DNA of 37,056 nucleotides, taken from the IMG/VR virus record IMGVR_UViG_3300033149_006207, positions 1 to 37,056 of that record; one strand, given 5' to 3'. This document shows, in pieces, positions 1 to 8,019 of this stretch. Each line of letters opens with the position of its first letter. Within the stretch, counting starts at the first letter, position 1. The notes beneath the pieces were generated by a model that was not told where the DNA came from, made no database searches, and worked only from the letters and a program-made list of their open reading frames with translations. Made by a program: the position numbers and the translations under genes. This stretch comes from a virus.

Positions 1-114
1 CCAAAACCTCAATCGTTGTCGGCATTGACCACCTAGTCATTGAATTATTTTCATAATAAATTGCCAATGACGGATCATTGCCAGAACCAGAAACATAAGC
101 ATAAATCTTTCCTA
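1..114. repeat. Terminal direct repeat, left copy (genome closure)
   Basis: These 114 bases are identical to 36943-37056. The tail-fibre gene reads without interruption through the junction when the ends are overlapped, which shows that the repeat is a genuine closure and that the unit genome is 36,942 bp. It may be an assembler overlap of a circular or circularly permuted molecule, or a real short terminal repeat; the sequence alone does not separate these. Confidence 0.97.
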
Positions 115-648
115 CAATTCTGCTCCCTGAAACAGGGATTTGGTCGGTATCTAAAATCAAAGGCACAATATACTGCTGTTTAGTCGTGCCAATAACATCA
201 CTATAAGAGGAAGTAGCTAAAACATTTTCTGTTCCCCCAGATAATCTTTCAACTAATTCCCAATAAACCTGTATATCCTTATTACCGCCTGTTTTTTCAA
301 GATAAACAACCAAATTATAAATTCCTAATGGCAAAATAGGCGGAGTATCACCATCAGCACTAATCCAGCCAGCAAGATAATCTCCATCTAAAATATTATC
401 TTTAGTAATTGATTGCTGGGTATCTCCTAAATCATTAATATTTGTTGTTGTTAGTTTATAGTCTTCTACTCCAGAGTCAGTGTTTGTAGCATACCAATCA
501 ACAATTAAAGAGGAAACGGCACTATCAACATATCTTTTGTTAACAATTTGATCTAAATGATCAAAATCAGAAATCTCAACATCAAGCAAAGGGATACCGC
601 CTTATCAAGAAAAGATACCGGTCTGACGAGAAATTCTGCTCTTGCCAT
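1..648 (-). CDS. Tail fibre protein, 5' part (gene crosses the closure point; frame change near 602)
   Basis: The gene starts at ATG 648, which overlaps the TAA of the preceding gene (TAATG), and begins MARAEFLVRPVSFLDK. In that frame it soon runs into foreign sequence. One base back, the frame gives GGIPLLDVEISDFDHLDQIV, then NKRYVDSAVSS, the classic N-terminal attachment motif of phage tail fibres. That frame stays open to position 1 and on into 37056-35798. No other good start exists for the long frame, so the start at 648 plus a one-base change (GG for GGG near 600-604) is the simplest reading. It is the last gene of a coupled trio with 648-1016 and 1009-1368. The intact protein would be about 620 aa. 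The frame change could be a sequencing indel, a real mutation or frameshifting; no canonical slippery heptamer is visible. Confidence 0.8.
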
Positions 649-1016
649 TATCTAAGTTCTAATAATCTAAGCAGTATATAATCTGCTTCTGCAATTGCCG
701 TTAGCCCCTCCTGAACATCAATAACCATTTTTTCGTTTGGTTCAAGTAAAATTCCAGTTCCAGAAGCAAGCCCAGAAGCGCCAATATAGCAATCTAGAGA
801 AGCATTTGAATTATAAATAATAATTGATCGCCGGTTATTTAAAGAAACAGCCGGCACAAGGGTTTCTGTGGTTGAAACTGTTACCGTTGATAATTGCGGT
901 CTTATCAACCCTCTAATCGCTACCCTTTTGGCCGCGCTTGAGCCGTCAGGATGATCGTGTTCCTCTCGGCTTATTGCCGGCACTATATTACCAGTATGTT
1001 TTCCTGCTTCACTCAT
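648..1016 (-). CDS. Small tail/fibre-associated structural protein
   Basis: 122 aa, beginning MSEAGKHTGNIVPAISREE. The C-terminal half (LNNRRSIIIYNSN, YIGASGLASGTGILLEPNEK, then a LLRLLEL end) has the short beta-strand pattern of small phage proteins often found next to tail fibres. No catalytic motif or membrane segment is visible. Its start overlaps the end of 1009-1368 by 8 nt, and its stop overlaps the fibre ATG, so translation of the three is probably coupled. Coding status is solid; the structural role is inferred from position and fold pattern. Confidence 0.72.
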   Translation of the reverse strand: MSEAGKHTGNIVPAISREEHDHPDGSSAAKRVAIRGLIRPQLSTVTVSTTETLVPAVSLNNRRSIIIYNSNASLDCYIGASGLASGTGILLEPNEKMVIDVQEGLTAIAEADYILLRLLELR

Positions 1017-1368
1017 TTAATAGTTCCATTTCTTTCTCAATGCGTCGCCTGTCACGATCTAGGCGCACCCATTGATATAACTTTTTAACTAATTCTTCTC
1101 CTTGCAAATTAGTTCCTAAAAAACTTTTAAGGTTTTTTATTGCCATTGAAACATCAACCCGATCACCGTTGCCGTGTAAATTTTCTTTTCCCCAATCATA
1201 GATTGTCGCTATCTTTTGGGCTAAATCGTGATCGCTTCTTAATTCTGCATCAACGCCTAAGAAGTCAGCAAATTTATGATAGTCAGGATTGTATTTATAG
1301 CTATCACCAACTTCTTCAATCCTTACGTCTTCTTTCTTTAATGGTGCTTCATTTTGTGTTTCTTCCAT
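1009..1368 (-). CDS. Hypothetical helical protein, first gene after a terminator
   Basis: 119 aa from ATG 1368 (MEETQNEAPLKKEDVRIEE). A GTG four codons upstream would make the start lie inside the terminator T-run, so 1368 is preferred. The protein is charged, with a helical C-terminus (LYQWVRLDRDRRRIEKEMEL) of coiled-coil character. I do not recognise the family. No Shine-Dalgarno is present: the ATG directly follows the seven T residues of the terminator at 1369-1396. It overlaps the next gene by 8 nt and leads the fibre trio. Confidence 0.75.
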   Translation of the reverse strand: MEETQNEAPLKKEDVRIEEVGDSYKYNPDYHKFADFLGVDAELRSDHDLAQKIATIYDWGKENLHGNGDRVDVSMAIKNLKSFLGTNLQGEELVKKLYQWVRLDRDRRRIEKEMELLNE

Positions 1369-1396
1369 AAAAAAAGCCACGCAATACAGGCGTGGC
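1369..1396 (-). terminator. Intrinsic terminator abutting the start codon at 1368
   Basis: On the minus strand GCCACGC, a 7-nt loop and GCGTGGC form a perfect 7-bp GC-rich stem followed by seven T residues; the next three bases are the ATG of 1009-1368. It separates the glycosyltransferase cluster from the fibre genes. Downstream genes must be reached by read-through, antitermination or processing. Confidence 0.9.
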
Positions 1397-1420
1397 CCTC
1401 AGTTTCTAACTCTCAGGCTT

Positions 1421-2131
1421 TTATAACCATTTTAACACTGGCCAATCGCCACTGTCAATTAATTCCTGTCTTCTTTTTTCATACCCGCCATGAATTAAAT
1501 TATTCTCTTCCCAGTTATCTGATCGGCCATGTTGAACAGTAAATGTTTCATTAGTCTGGTCGATTTTAAAATCATAGCCTGCTTTAAGAGCGGCAATCCG
1601 ATTATTAACTGAATAACCATCCATACCAAAACCAAGGAAATCCATTTTTTCGTCAAAACCGCCAACATCATAAAGCGCTTGTTTTGGCACAGAGCAAAAA
1701 TTCCACTCAATATCTGTCCACATACAAGGATAAAAGCTGCCAAAATCAGTTCTTCTTCTAGGATCAGCCCAAACCCGAACCGACCAGGTATCATCAGCAT
1801 ACTGATCACCAATACCAGTAATTAAAGTCTTGGGCTCATCATTTTGAAAATGAAACCAAAATTTTGATAATGCGTCTGGCCTAGCCCAAATGCTATCCTG
1901 CCAAGAAACAATCAAATCAGCCTTAGAATTTTTAATTAATTTGTTGTAAATCCGATTAAGCGTCCAAAAACCGCCTTTAAAATTATCTTTAATCCATTTG
2001 GCTTCTTTAATTTTAGGATCAAACGGAGAACCAATTAACCACTCAAAATCCTTATGCTCTTGTTGTTTAAGAGCTTTTCTAACAATTGCTAATCTGTCTT
2101 TTCTTATTGTTGGAGTAATTACCGAAATCAT
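1421..2131 (-). CDS. GT-A fold (family 2-like) glycosyltransferase
   Basis: 236 aa. The N-terminus SVITPTIRKDRLAIVRKAL is the first strand and helix of a GT2-type Rossmann domain, and the centre contains ADLIVSWQDS and later VGGFDEKMDFLGFGMDG, resembling the GGFDE acceptor-loop region of GT2 enzymes. It would transfer a sugar from an activated nucleotide sugar; donor and acceptor cannot be read from the sequence. It is the last gene of a six-gene sugar/methyl-transfer cluster inside the virion operon and overlaps the preceding gene by 4 nt (ATGA). The target may be a virion protein or host surface glycan. Confidence 0.8.
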   Translation of the reverse strand: MISVITPTIRKDRLAIVRKALKQQEHKDFEWLIGSPFDPKIKEAKWIKDNFKGGFWTLNRIYNKLIKNSKADLIVSWQDSIWARPDALSKFWFHFQNDEPKTLITGIGDQYADDTWSVRVWADPRRRTDFGSFYPCMWTDIEWNFCSVPKQALYDVGGFDEKMDFLGFGMDGYSVNNRIAALKAGYDFKIDQTNETFTVQHGRSDNWEENNLIHGGYEKRRQELIDSGDWPVLKWL

Positions 2132-2409
2132 TTGTGGGCCCTCATGTGGCTTTTTAAACCGGCGGCTGATTTACAAACTTTGCCGCAAACACTACATTTA
2201 AAACTATCAGCAAATTCAGCCTGCGCCCCTTCTGCTGCCGCCTCAACCGTCTTTCTCATTTCTTTGTTTTCTTGTTTTACTTCATCAGCGCTGATTAGTT
2301 TTACCTTGCCCTGTTGAATAAGGACAGCTGGTTCGGAGATATCAACAATATCACCCTTTTTCCAGCCCTCAACATTATAATAGTCTTTTATAATTTTACA
2401 TATTGCCAT
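2128..2409 (-). CDS. C2H2 zinc-finger protein
   Basis: 93 aa. The N-terminal ~45 residues (VEGWKKGDIVDISEPAVLIQQGKV) look like a small beta-barrel, resembling phage head/tail joining proteins. A charged, Ala-rich helix follows. The last 25 residues are a complete C2H2 finger, C-x2-C-x12-H-x3-H in KCSVCGKVCKSAAGLKSHMR. Classical C2H2 fingers are uncommon in phages. It lies between two GT2 genes and overlaps the downstream one by 4 nt. Nucleic-acid binding or protein docking are both possible; no function is claimed. Confidence 0.78.
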   Translation of the reverse strand: MAICKIIKDYYNVEGWKKGDIVDISEPAVLIQQGKVKLISADEVKQENKEMRKTVEAAAEGAQAEFADSFKCSVCGKVCKSAAGLKSHMRAHK

Positions 2410-2415
2410 ATTTAA

Positions 2416-3123
2416 TCACCCCCTTGTTTTGTTTAAAATATTGTAAAGGTCTTCGTTGCCATAAAAACCTGGAATTGGATCAAATCCGTGTTTTTCTATA
2501 AATCTCTTTTTGTTTTTACTGGTGATCCCTTTATAATCCATTTTGTGCAAAACATCTCCTTCAGCATGATAAATAGATAATGGCGACTTATATAAAAAGA
2601 AATCATTTTTTATCATTCTTACCCAATAATCAGTATCTTCAAATTGAGCCGGCACAAACTGCTCATCAAAATTCTCAAAAAAGCGGTCTTTTTTAAGCAT
2701 AAAACAATAACCGCTAAACCATTTATAATCTTTTACACAATTACCCCCTAGGGCCGGCACTACGGTCGGACCTGCCTGATAAACTCCGGCTACACCACAA
2801 TCATCTTTTTCAAAAGCAAGAGCAAGAGCATCTAGCCAACCATCTGGCACTACAATATCGTCATTGATAATTGCCACAAATTCACCTCTGGCTATATTTT
2901 TACCATCGTTCCAGCTTGGAGCAATTCCCCGATTAGTCGGATTATGCCGAATGTAAGTATCGGCCTCACTTCTTAAAAATCCGGTCAATAGCGTTGAGCC
3001 ATCATCAACAATAATAAGCTCATAATCATCGCTGCTGGCTTTAACGCTTTTAATTGTTGCTTGAACCACAGGAGCGTGGCTGGGATTATTTAAAAAAACC
3101 GGTATTACTACGCTGTATTTCAT
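2416..3123 (-). CDS. Family 2 glycosyltransferase
   Basis: 235 aa with the hallmark order of GT2 enzymes: SVVIPVFLNN at the N-terminus, ELIIVDDGST (nucleotide-sugar binding), GEFVAIINDDIVVPDGWLD (the DxD-type metal/donor site), then a C-terminal acceptor region with AQFEDTDYW. No membrane segment, so it is probably cytosolic. It overlaps the upstream GT4-like gene by 4 nt (ATGA). Donor and acceptor unknown. Confidence 0.88.
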   Translation of the reverse strand: MKYSVVIPVFLNNPSHAPVVQATIKSVKASSDDYELIIVDDGSTLLTGFLRSEADTYIRHNPTNRGIAPSWNDGKNIARGEFVAIINDDIVVPDGWLDALALAFEKDDCGVAGVYQAGPTVVPALGGNCVKDYKWFSGYCFMLKKDRFFENFDEQFVPAQFEDTDYWVRMIKNDFFLYKSPLSIYHAEGDVLHKMDYKGITSKNKKRFIEKHGFDPIPGFYGNEDLYNILNKTRG

Positions 3124-3911
3124 ATTACCCCTCCAATTCCGGCCCTTAAGGCGTTAGCATAATCTTCTTCTGTTGCCAAATTTTTTCGATTTATCTCCAA
3201 TAACTCGACTAACTTTTCATTATCAGGCTCAACTTCAACGGGCAAGCCACAGGCTAATCCTTCTAAAACCGCTCTTTCGCCCCCACCCCATAAATCAGAA
3301 GTAATAACTACTTTCTTGCTGGCATTATAAAGCCAGACCAAAACAGTAGGGGCAACTTGAGGCAAAACAGTAACGCCATTATTAAGGCAAACCTCATAGC
3401 ATTCTTTTTCCCAGCCATCAGGCTGCATATAGCCAACAGCTAATTTTTTCCCTGGCTTTTGGCAAAAAATATAATGATGTTTCCAAAGAGCAAAAGCAGC
3501 CGGATAAATTGCGTCCCAAACTTTAACCTGAGAAGGAATTGGTTTAAATAAAGCGGTGTTTGTTCCAAATGCAAGCCTAGTTTTAATTCCCAGCTTTTGG
3601 TATTCTCTTACGTGCCAAGGGGTTTCTACAAAAACAACATCAAAATCTTTAGCAGTAATTGCTTCAATTGGGCCGCCAGCAACACAAACCCCCTTTTTAT
3701 AAGGCAAATTCTTTACAAAATCTACCTGACTGCTGCCAAATGCTCCCCAAACTAAAACAAAATCATAATTATCATCAGAAAAGAAGGTTTCTTTTAAATT
3801 AAATCGATAGAGCTCCCAGCCTGGAGTTGTCTGAATAATATTTAATGCCGCCCATAGGCCATCCCGCCAATACTGTTCGTCAACATTATAAACAAAAGCA
3901 ATTTTTTTCAT
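3120..3911 (-). CDS. GT-B fold (family 4-like) glycosyltransferase
   Basis: 263 aa starting MKKIAFVYNVDEQYWRDGLW. The C-terminal donor-binding motif GGGERAVLEGLACGLPVEVE matches the E-x7-E region of GT4 enzymes, preceded by strands KLAVGYMQPDG and KVVITSDLW. It is shorter than a typical 350-400 aa GT4, so it may be a compact phage version. It overlaps both neighbours by 4 nt, tying it to the cluster. Confidence 0.82.
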   Translation of the reverse strand: MKKIAFVYNVDEQYWRDGLWAALNIIQTTPGWELYRFNLKETFFSDDNYDFVLVWGAFGSSQVDFVKNLPYKKGVCVAGGPIEAITAKDFDVVFVETPWHVREYQKLGIKTRLAFGTNTALFKPIPSQVKVWDAIYPAAFALWKHHYIFCQKPGKKLAVGYMQPDGWEKECYEVCLNNGVTVLPQVAPTVLVWLYNASKKVVITSDLWGGGERAVLEGLACGLPVEVEPDNEKLVELLEINRKNLATEEDYANALRAGIGGVI

Positions 3912-4096
3912 TTAACTGGTGTTGGTTCAAATTTTCTTTTATCAATAAACTTTTTTGAATACTCCCAGTTGGCCTTACAAGCCTTTGAGCAAAAAGCGCT
4001 GTTCCTGTGTGGATCAACCACATAAACAGTTTTGCCGCAATTAGGACATTTTGCTTTAAAGGGCTCCCAGCCCGACTTCATTCCTGTTTTAGTCAT
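3908..4096 (-). CDS. Small zinc-binding protein
   Basis: 62 aa. Two Cys pairs, C-P-N-C near residue 17 and C-S-K-A-C near residue 36, in KCPNCGKTVYV and SAFCSKACKANW, make a treble-clef/zinc-ribbon motif; the rest is basic. It sits between the methyltransferase (8-nt overlap) and the GT4-like gene (4-nt overlap). Start ATG 4096; an internal ATG at 4081 is an alternative. Its role in the cluster is unknown. Confidence 0.7.
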   Translation of the reverse strand: MTKTGMKSGWEPFKAKCPNCGKTVYVVDPHRNSAFCSKACKANWEYSKKFIDKRKFEPTPVK

Positions 4097-4886
4097 TTTT
4101 CTTTTTAAACTTTATCCAAATTATACCATTTGACATTACTTTTAGCTCGTTTACGTGGCCATTACAACTCTCAATAAGTTCTTTTACTGTTTCCGGAGTA
4201 AAAACCCTTACGTGGCCTCTAACGCCTTCGCCATCCCATTCCCAAAAGCCCCGATTGCCCCAGCCTCTATCATACGGCCCATCAGGAGTAGTAATATAAA
4301 CTGATCCATTATCTGAAACTAAATTAAGAAGGTTTTTAATAAAATCAGCTGGCTCGGCCACATGCTCTAAAATCTCAAACGCAGAAACAATATCAAATTT
4401 CCTATTGTCTTTATATTTAACCGCATTAGCCTGAATAAACTCCACGCCTTCAACCTTAAACTTTTTAGCTCGCTCTCTGGCTATCTCGATTGCTTTTTTA
4501 GTATAATCAACGCCAACCGCCCTAATTCCATATTTGGCGGCCGCAGTTAAAACCATACTGCCAACATAGCAGCCAAGATCAATAAAAGATTTGGCTTTAT
4601 TTTTCTTTATTTCCGCAAGCACCCATTCATATCTAGCATAAATATTTTCTGCTTCCAGCGCCTTTTCCTCTGGTTCAATTTTTTCATAATTCTCGCAACT
4701 ATCTTCAGCGTATATTCGCCGATAAACACTTGGCTCAAATAAGTGTCTAATTGCACCATAAGATTTATTTAGCTCTGGTTTCAGCTCATCAAGGCTTAAC
4801 TCTTTAAGCAAATAATAAGCCTTAAGCGGCTCATCAAGCGTCATTAGCTGTTTTCTGATTAATCTAGCTGCTGATTTTATATCCAT
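4089..4886 (-). CDS. Class I SAM-dependent methyltransferase
   Basis: 265 aa. A helical ~85-residue N-terminal segment precedes a Rossmann methyltransferase domain: motif I SFIDLGCYVGS, motif II AVGVDYTKKA, FIQANAVKY, and motif IV FDIVSAFEILEHV as in UbiE/BioC-type enzymes that methylate small molecules or sugars. The acidic end of motif II (VDY) would bind the SAM ribose. It overlaps the upstream 826-aa glycosyltransferase by 23 nt. Methylation of a transferred sugar or of a virion glycan is an inference from context. Confidence 0.88.
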   Translation of the reverse strand: MDIKSAARLIRKQLMTLDEPLKAYYLLKELSLDELKPELNKSYGAIRHLFEPSVYRRIYAEDSCENYEKIEPEEKALEAENIYARYEWVLAEIKKNKAKSFIDLGCYVGSMVLTAAAKYGIRAVGVDYTKKAIEIARERAKKFKVEGVEFIQANAVKYKDNRKFDIVSAFEILEHVAEPADFIKNLLNLVSDNGSVYITTPDGPYDRGWGNRGFWEWDGEGVRGHVRVFTPETVKELIESCNGHVNELKVMSNGIIWIKFKKKND

Positions 4887-7344
4887 ATCTTTTTTGCAGA
4901 TGAATTGGTAAATATTTAGACAACTTTTCGTTATGTTTTAAAATTATTCTAACAGCCTCATCAATCCGGTCGTCTTCCAAAAACTGTTCGCTCCATTGAG
5001 CCGCTACTTTTTCCCAACTGTAATTTTCTCTTGCCCACTTCATCATCTTTTTTCTATCTTTATCACTTTGCGGGTGCTTTAAAGTGTCAATTAACGCCTT
5101 TTTAAATTCTTCTTTTACCTCTTCATCATAAATATCGCCTTTAATCTTTTTGCCAAATTGAACCGTCTGCTCTAGGGCAGCGTATTCGATCACAACCGGC
5201 GTGCAGCCCCAAAGCTGAGATTTAATAGCAGATATACAACTGATCTCGTAAAAATGGGTTGGATAAGCCCAGACGCCGCATTTTTTATGCCATTTCTCAA
5301 TTTCTGGCTGAGTTACCCGATCGTGGTGAGTAATTCCCTTATATTTCATCATTTCGTTCATTTTAGCCATCCAAGCCATTCGTTCAGGATTGTTTCTGTA
5401 AAACTCCTCAAACAATTTCCAGCCATAGAAAATGTGAAGTTCTGCGTCTGGCACTTCCTTGATTACATCAGGCCAGATTTTAAGCAAATGCTCCAAGCCT
5501 CGATCATAAGAACTAGTCCAAATTACTTTTTTAGGATCGTTTTTAGGTTTAACTTCGGGCAAATGCTCAAAGAAACCATTAGTAGATAATAAGAATTTAT
5601 GATCCGGAACTGCTGGCAAGTTTCGCCGATGAGCATTTGACAAAACAATAATCTTATCTAATTGGTCAACAATCAAACTGGTAAAATCAGCCGGGTTTAA
5701 GACATCATGCGCCCATAAGTATTTTTGTCTTGCCTTAGGCTTATGCTCAAAAAACTTTGGATTTCGCCAACAAACTAAGATATTAAACCTATCTTTTGGG
5801 TTATATTTATAATGCGGTAGCCAATTAACCCCGTCTACTTCCCCCTCATCCTCGCCTGGATCAGCATAAACCGTTACTTTCCAGCCAATTTTTGCTAATT
5901 CTTTAGATAAATAAACAACAGCCTCTTCTGATCCGCCCAAAAAGGTGTCCTCTCCGCCTTCCAGCAATTTTTTCGGGCTCCATTTAGCAAATCCTGGGCC
6001 GCAATAAATAGCAATTTCATTTTTAGCCCATTCTCTTGGCGGAGTAAACTGCCTAAACATCTTCTGAACAGTAGCGTCATCCTGAAGAGTAGAAGGAACG
6101 GCTTTCATAATTTCGGCTACCTTATCCGCTTCACCAATACCAACCAGATATTTTGTTAGCTCAACAATAATCTTTTTGGCCGCCTCTTTTTGTCTTTCGC
6201 TTTGGACATATAAATATCTGTTTTGAAGAGCCTTGTCGTTTGGCTTAAGCTCAAGCAGCTTTTGGGCCGCCGCCCACGCTTCGTCTAACATTCCCTGATT
6301 AATACAAGCGTGATAAATTACCTCAAGCGCCCGACAAGCTAAACCAGTCGGATTATGAACTAAAGTTGTCTTTGGCATTGGAATTGAAGAGCCTAGCTTT
6401 ACCCAAAAAAGGGCATAATCCCACATCTTTTTATAAATATGGGTTAAGGCCATACTAAAATAAGTTGAGGGGAATTTCGGATATTCAGCCAAAGAGTTAA
6501 GCAAAGCCTTAATTGCCTTATTATGCTGGCCCCACAAATTGTAAATCTCAGCCAGATACTCCCAAGCCTGATTTCTTTCCTCAGACCAGCCTGATTTATG
6601 CTCCCCTTCAAGATATTCAAACAAAAGGCCCTCGGCTTTTTTAATTGTTTCTGGGGTTTTAAGATCAAAATAAGCCTTAGCCAAGTAATAAATAGGGCGG
6701 GGATCTTTACGTTGAGTATCCTCTACGTTTTTCTCTAGAATTTTAACGTTTCTTTTGATCGCCTCAGTTCGACGCTCATTGTTAGACAAATGAACTACAT
6801 CGCACAAGTCAAGATCAATATTTTTGGTTTCTCTTTTGCCGATTAAAGTTTCATGAATTGGGGCAACCCAATTAAATACACCATTTCTTACCAATCTTTC
6901 CCGTAAATGTTCAATTAAAATCTTTTTAACTTTATAAACACCGTTTATTTTCTCAGCCTCAACCTGATAAAGATAATTAAAGAAAACCGAGTCAGCCTTA
7001 TTTTTCTCTGCTATATCAACTGCATCCCTAATCCGATTGGCGTTTCGAATAACATCATCAACATCAAGCCATAAAATCCACTCATAATCAGCTGGAACTT
7101 GGCTAAAATTGAAGTTTCTTGCCTTAGAAAAGTCGTCAACCCATTTAAAGTAAGAACAGTTAATTCCTTGTTTTTCACACCAATCTTGGGTTTTTTTAAT
7201 TTTGCTTTTATCAGGAAACGTGAAGGTAATAAAAACGTCATCAACATTACCGTTTCCAAGGCTTTTAAGACAACGTTGGAGCATTGGCAATTCATCATCA
7301 ATTCCCTTGATAATCATTGCCAGCGCAATCTTTGGTTGTTTCAT
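4864..7344 (-). CDS. Bifunctional glycosyltransferase: GT2 - TPR - GT4 fusion
   Basis: 826 aa. Residues 1-~110 are a GT2 domain (KIALAMIIKGIDDELPMLQR, then WILWLDVDDV as the DxD site). About 190-400 is a run of TPR-like helical repeats (PIYYLAKAYFDL, QAWEYLAEIYNLWGQHNKAI, TYFSMALTHIY). From about 440 a GT4/GT-B domain follows: GGSEEAVVYLSKELAK, VIWTSSYDRGLEHLLK, PDAELHIFYGW. The two catalytic domains suggest successive sugar additions, with the TPR holding a protein substrate. Its ATG overlaps the stop of 7341-7496 (ATGA). Confidence 0.87.
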   Translation of the reverse strand: MKQPKIALAMIIKGIDDELPMLQRCLKSLGNGNVDDVFITFTFPDKSKIKKTQDWCEKQGINCSYFKWVDDFSKARNFNFSQVPADYEWILWLDVDDVIRNANRIRDAVDIAEKNKADSVFFNYLYQVEAEKINGVYKVKKILIEHLRERLVRNGVFNWVAPIHETLIGKRETKNIDLDLCDVVHLSNNERRTEAIKRNVKILEKNVEDTQRKDPRPIYYLAKAYFDLKTPETIKKAEGLLFEYLEGEHKSGWSEERNQAWEYLAEIYNLWGQHNKAIKALLNSLAEYPKFPSTYFSMALTHIYKKMWDYALFWVKLGSSIPMPKTTLVHNPTGLACRALEVIYHACINQGMLDEAWAAAQKLLELKPNDKALQNRYLYVQSERQKEAAKKIIVELTKYLVGIGEADKVAEIMKAVPSTLQDDATVQKMFRQFTPPREWAKNEIAIYCGPGFAKWSPKKLLEGGEDTFLGGSEEAVVYLSKELAKIGWKVTVYADPGEDEGEVDGVNWLPHYKYNPKDRFNILVCWRNPKFFEHKPKARQKYLWAHDVLNPADFTSLIVDQLDKIIVLSNAHRRNLPAVPDHKFLLSTNGFFEHLPEVKPKNDPKKVIWTSSYDRGLEHLLKIWPDVIKEVPDAELHIFYGWKLFEEFYRNNPERMAWMAKMNEMMKYKGITHHDRVTQPEIEKWHKKCGVWAYPTHFYEISCISAIKSQLWGCTPVVIEYAALEQTVQFGKKIKGDIYDEEVKEEFKKALIDTLKHPQSDKDRKKMMKWARENYSWEKVAAQWSEQFLEDDRIDEAVRIILKHNEKLSKYLPIHLQKRYGYKISS

Positions 7345-7496
7345 TTAATCATACTTCCAAACCGTGATGCGGCGCTTATTGCTTTTCTAAACGCCTTTTG
7401 AAGCATTCTACCATATTTGTCTTCAATTTTCACCGCCTTGCGCCCATAACCAACTGTTTCCGGCCCGTTTTTCTTTACGCCGATTTTAATTGCCAT
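7341..7496 (-). CDS. Small basic protein upstream of the glycosyltransferases
   Basis: 51 aa (MAIKIGVKKNGPETVGYGRK...). A strong Shine-Dalgarno, AAGGAGGTGAT, lies 6-8 nt before ATG 7496, and the TGA overlaps the next ATG. It is Lys/Arg-rich with a helical C-terminus (RMLQKAFRKAISAASRFG). Family not recognised. It begins the translationally coupled run that leads through the glycosyltransferase cluster. Confidence 0.7.
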   Translation of the reverse strand: MAIKIGVKKNGPETVGYGRKAVKIEDKYGRMLQKAFRKAISAASRFGSMIK

Positions 7497-7508
7497 CTTA
7501 TCACCTCC

Positions 7509-7904
7509 TTAAATTTTCTCTGCTACCCTGAACGCCGGATATCTTTTAGCAAATTCCCTAAAAAACTCCTTGTTCATTGGCAGTTCGTCAACATTATAAA
7601 GTTTTCTTAATACCAGAATAATCCATTGCGGCACATCAACTAAATATCGCATATCCATAATACTGGCTTTTTTCTTTACTTTTCTATTGCTGCCATATTT
7701 ATCAGCTCTTGTTTCTCTTAAATTGCCAACGTCAATAATATGAGACGCCCACTGTTTTGGGTTGCGGCTTTTCCAGGCCTCAATTACTCGATCAACCACG
7801 ACCCAAAAATCAGTCTGGTTTTTTTTCTTTAAATCGATTAGAGCGTCAGCTAGCAATATATCTTTGGCTTTTGCCCATTTGTAATCTTCTATGTTTTCCA
7901 TCAT
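7509..7904 (-). CDS. Hypothetical protein after the capsid terminator
   Basis: 131 aa (MMENIEDYKWAKAKDILLAD...). Helical and charged, with WVVVDRVIEAWKSRNPKQW and a C-terminal NKEFFREFAKRYPAF. The central basic stretch (SNRKVKKKASIMDMRY) resembles phage DUFs found near capsid genes, but I cannot name one. There is no Shine-Dalgarno; the ATG comes 8 nt after the T-run of the terminator at 7913-7982. Confidence 0.72.
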   Translation of the reverse strand: MMENIEDYKWAKAKDILLADALIDLKKKNQTDFWVVVDRVIEAWKSRNPKQWASHIIDVGNLRETRADKYGSNRKVKKKASIMDMRYLVDVPQWIILVLRKLYNVDELPMNKEFFREFAKRYPAFRVAEKI

Positions 7905-7912
7905 TTTAGTTT

Positions 7913-7982
7913 AAAAAACGGGCGGCGCGGTATTTCTATGGTTTATTGTTTCCCCATAAATTGCCGCTCACGCTTCCGCCCA
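7913..7982 (-). terminator. Large branched intrinsic terminator downstream of the capsid gene
   Basis: On the minus strand GGGCGG (7981-7976) pairs with CCGCCC (7925-7920), followed by TTTTTT (7918-7913). Inside, CGG/CCG and TATGG/CCATA helices extend the arm. A separate perfect 7-bp hairpin (GTTAAGG/CCTTAAC, 7987-8006) lies between it and the capsid stop. Expected role: to keep capsid mRNA abundant relative to downstream genes. Eight bases later comes the ATG of 7509-7904. Confidence 0.85.
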
Positions 7983-8019
7983 AAGCGTTAAGGTTACTGC
8001 CTTAACCGTTTATTACAAA

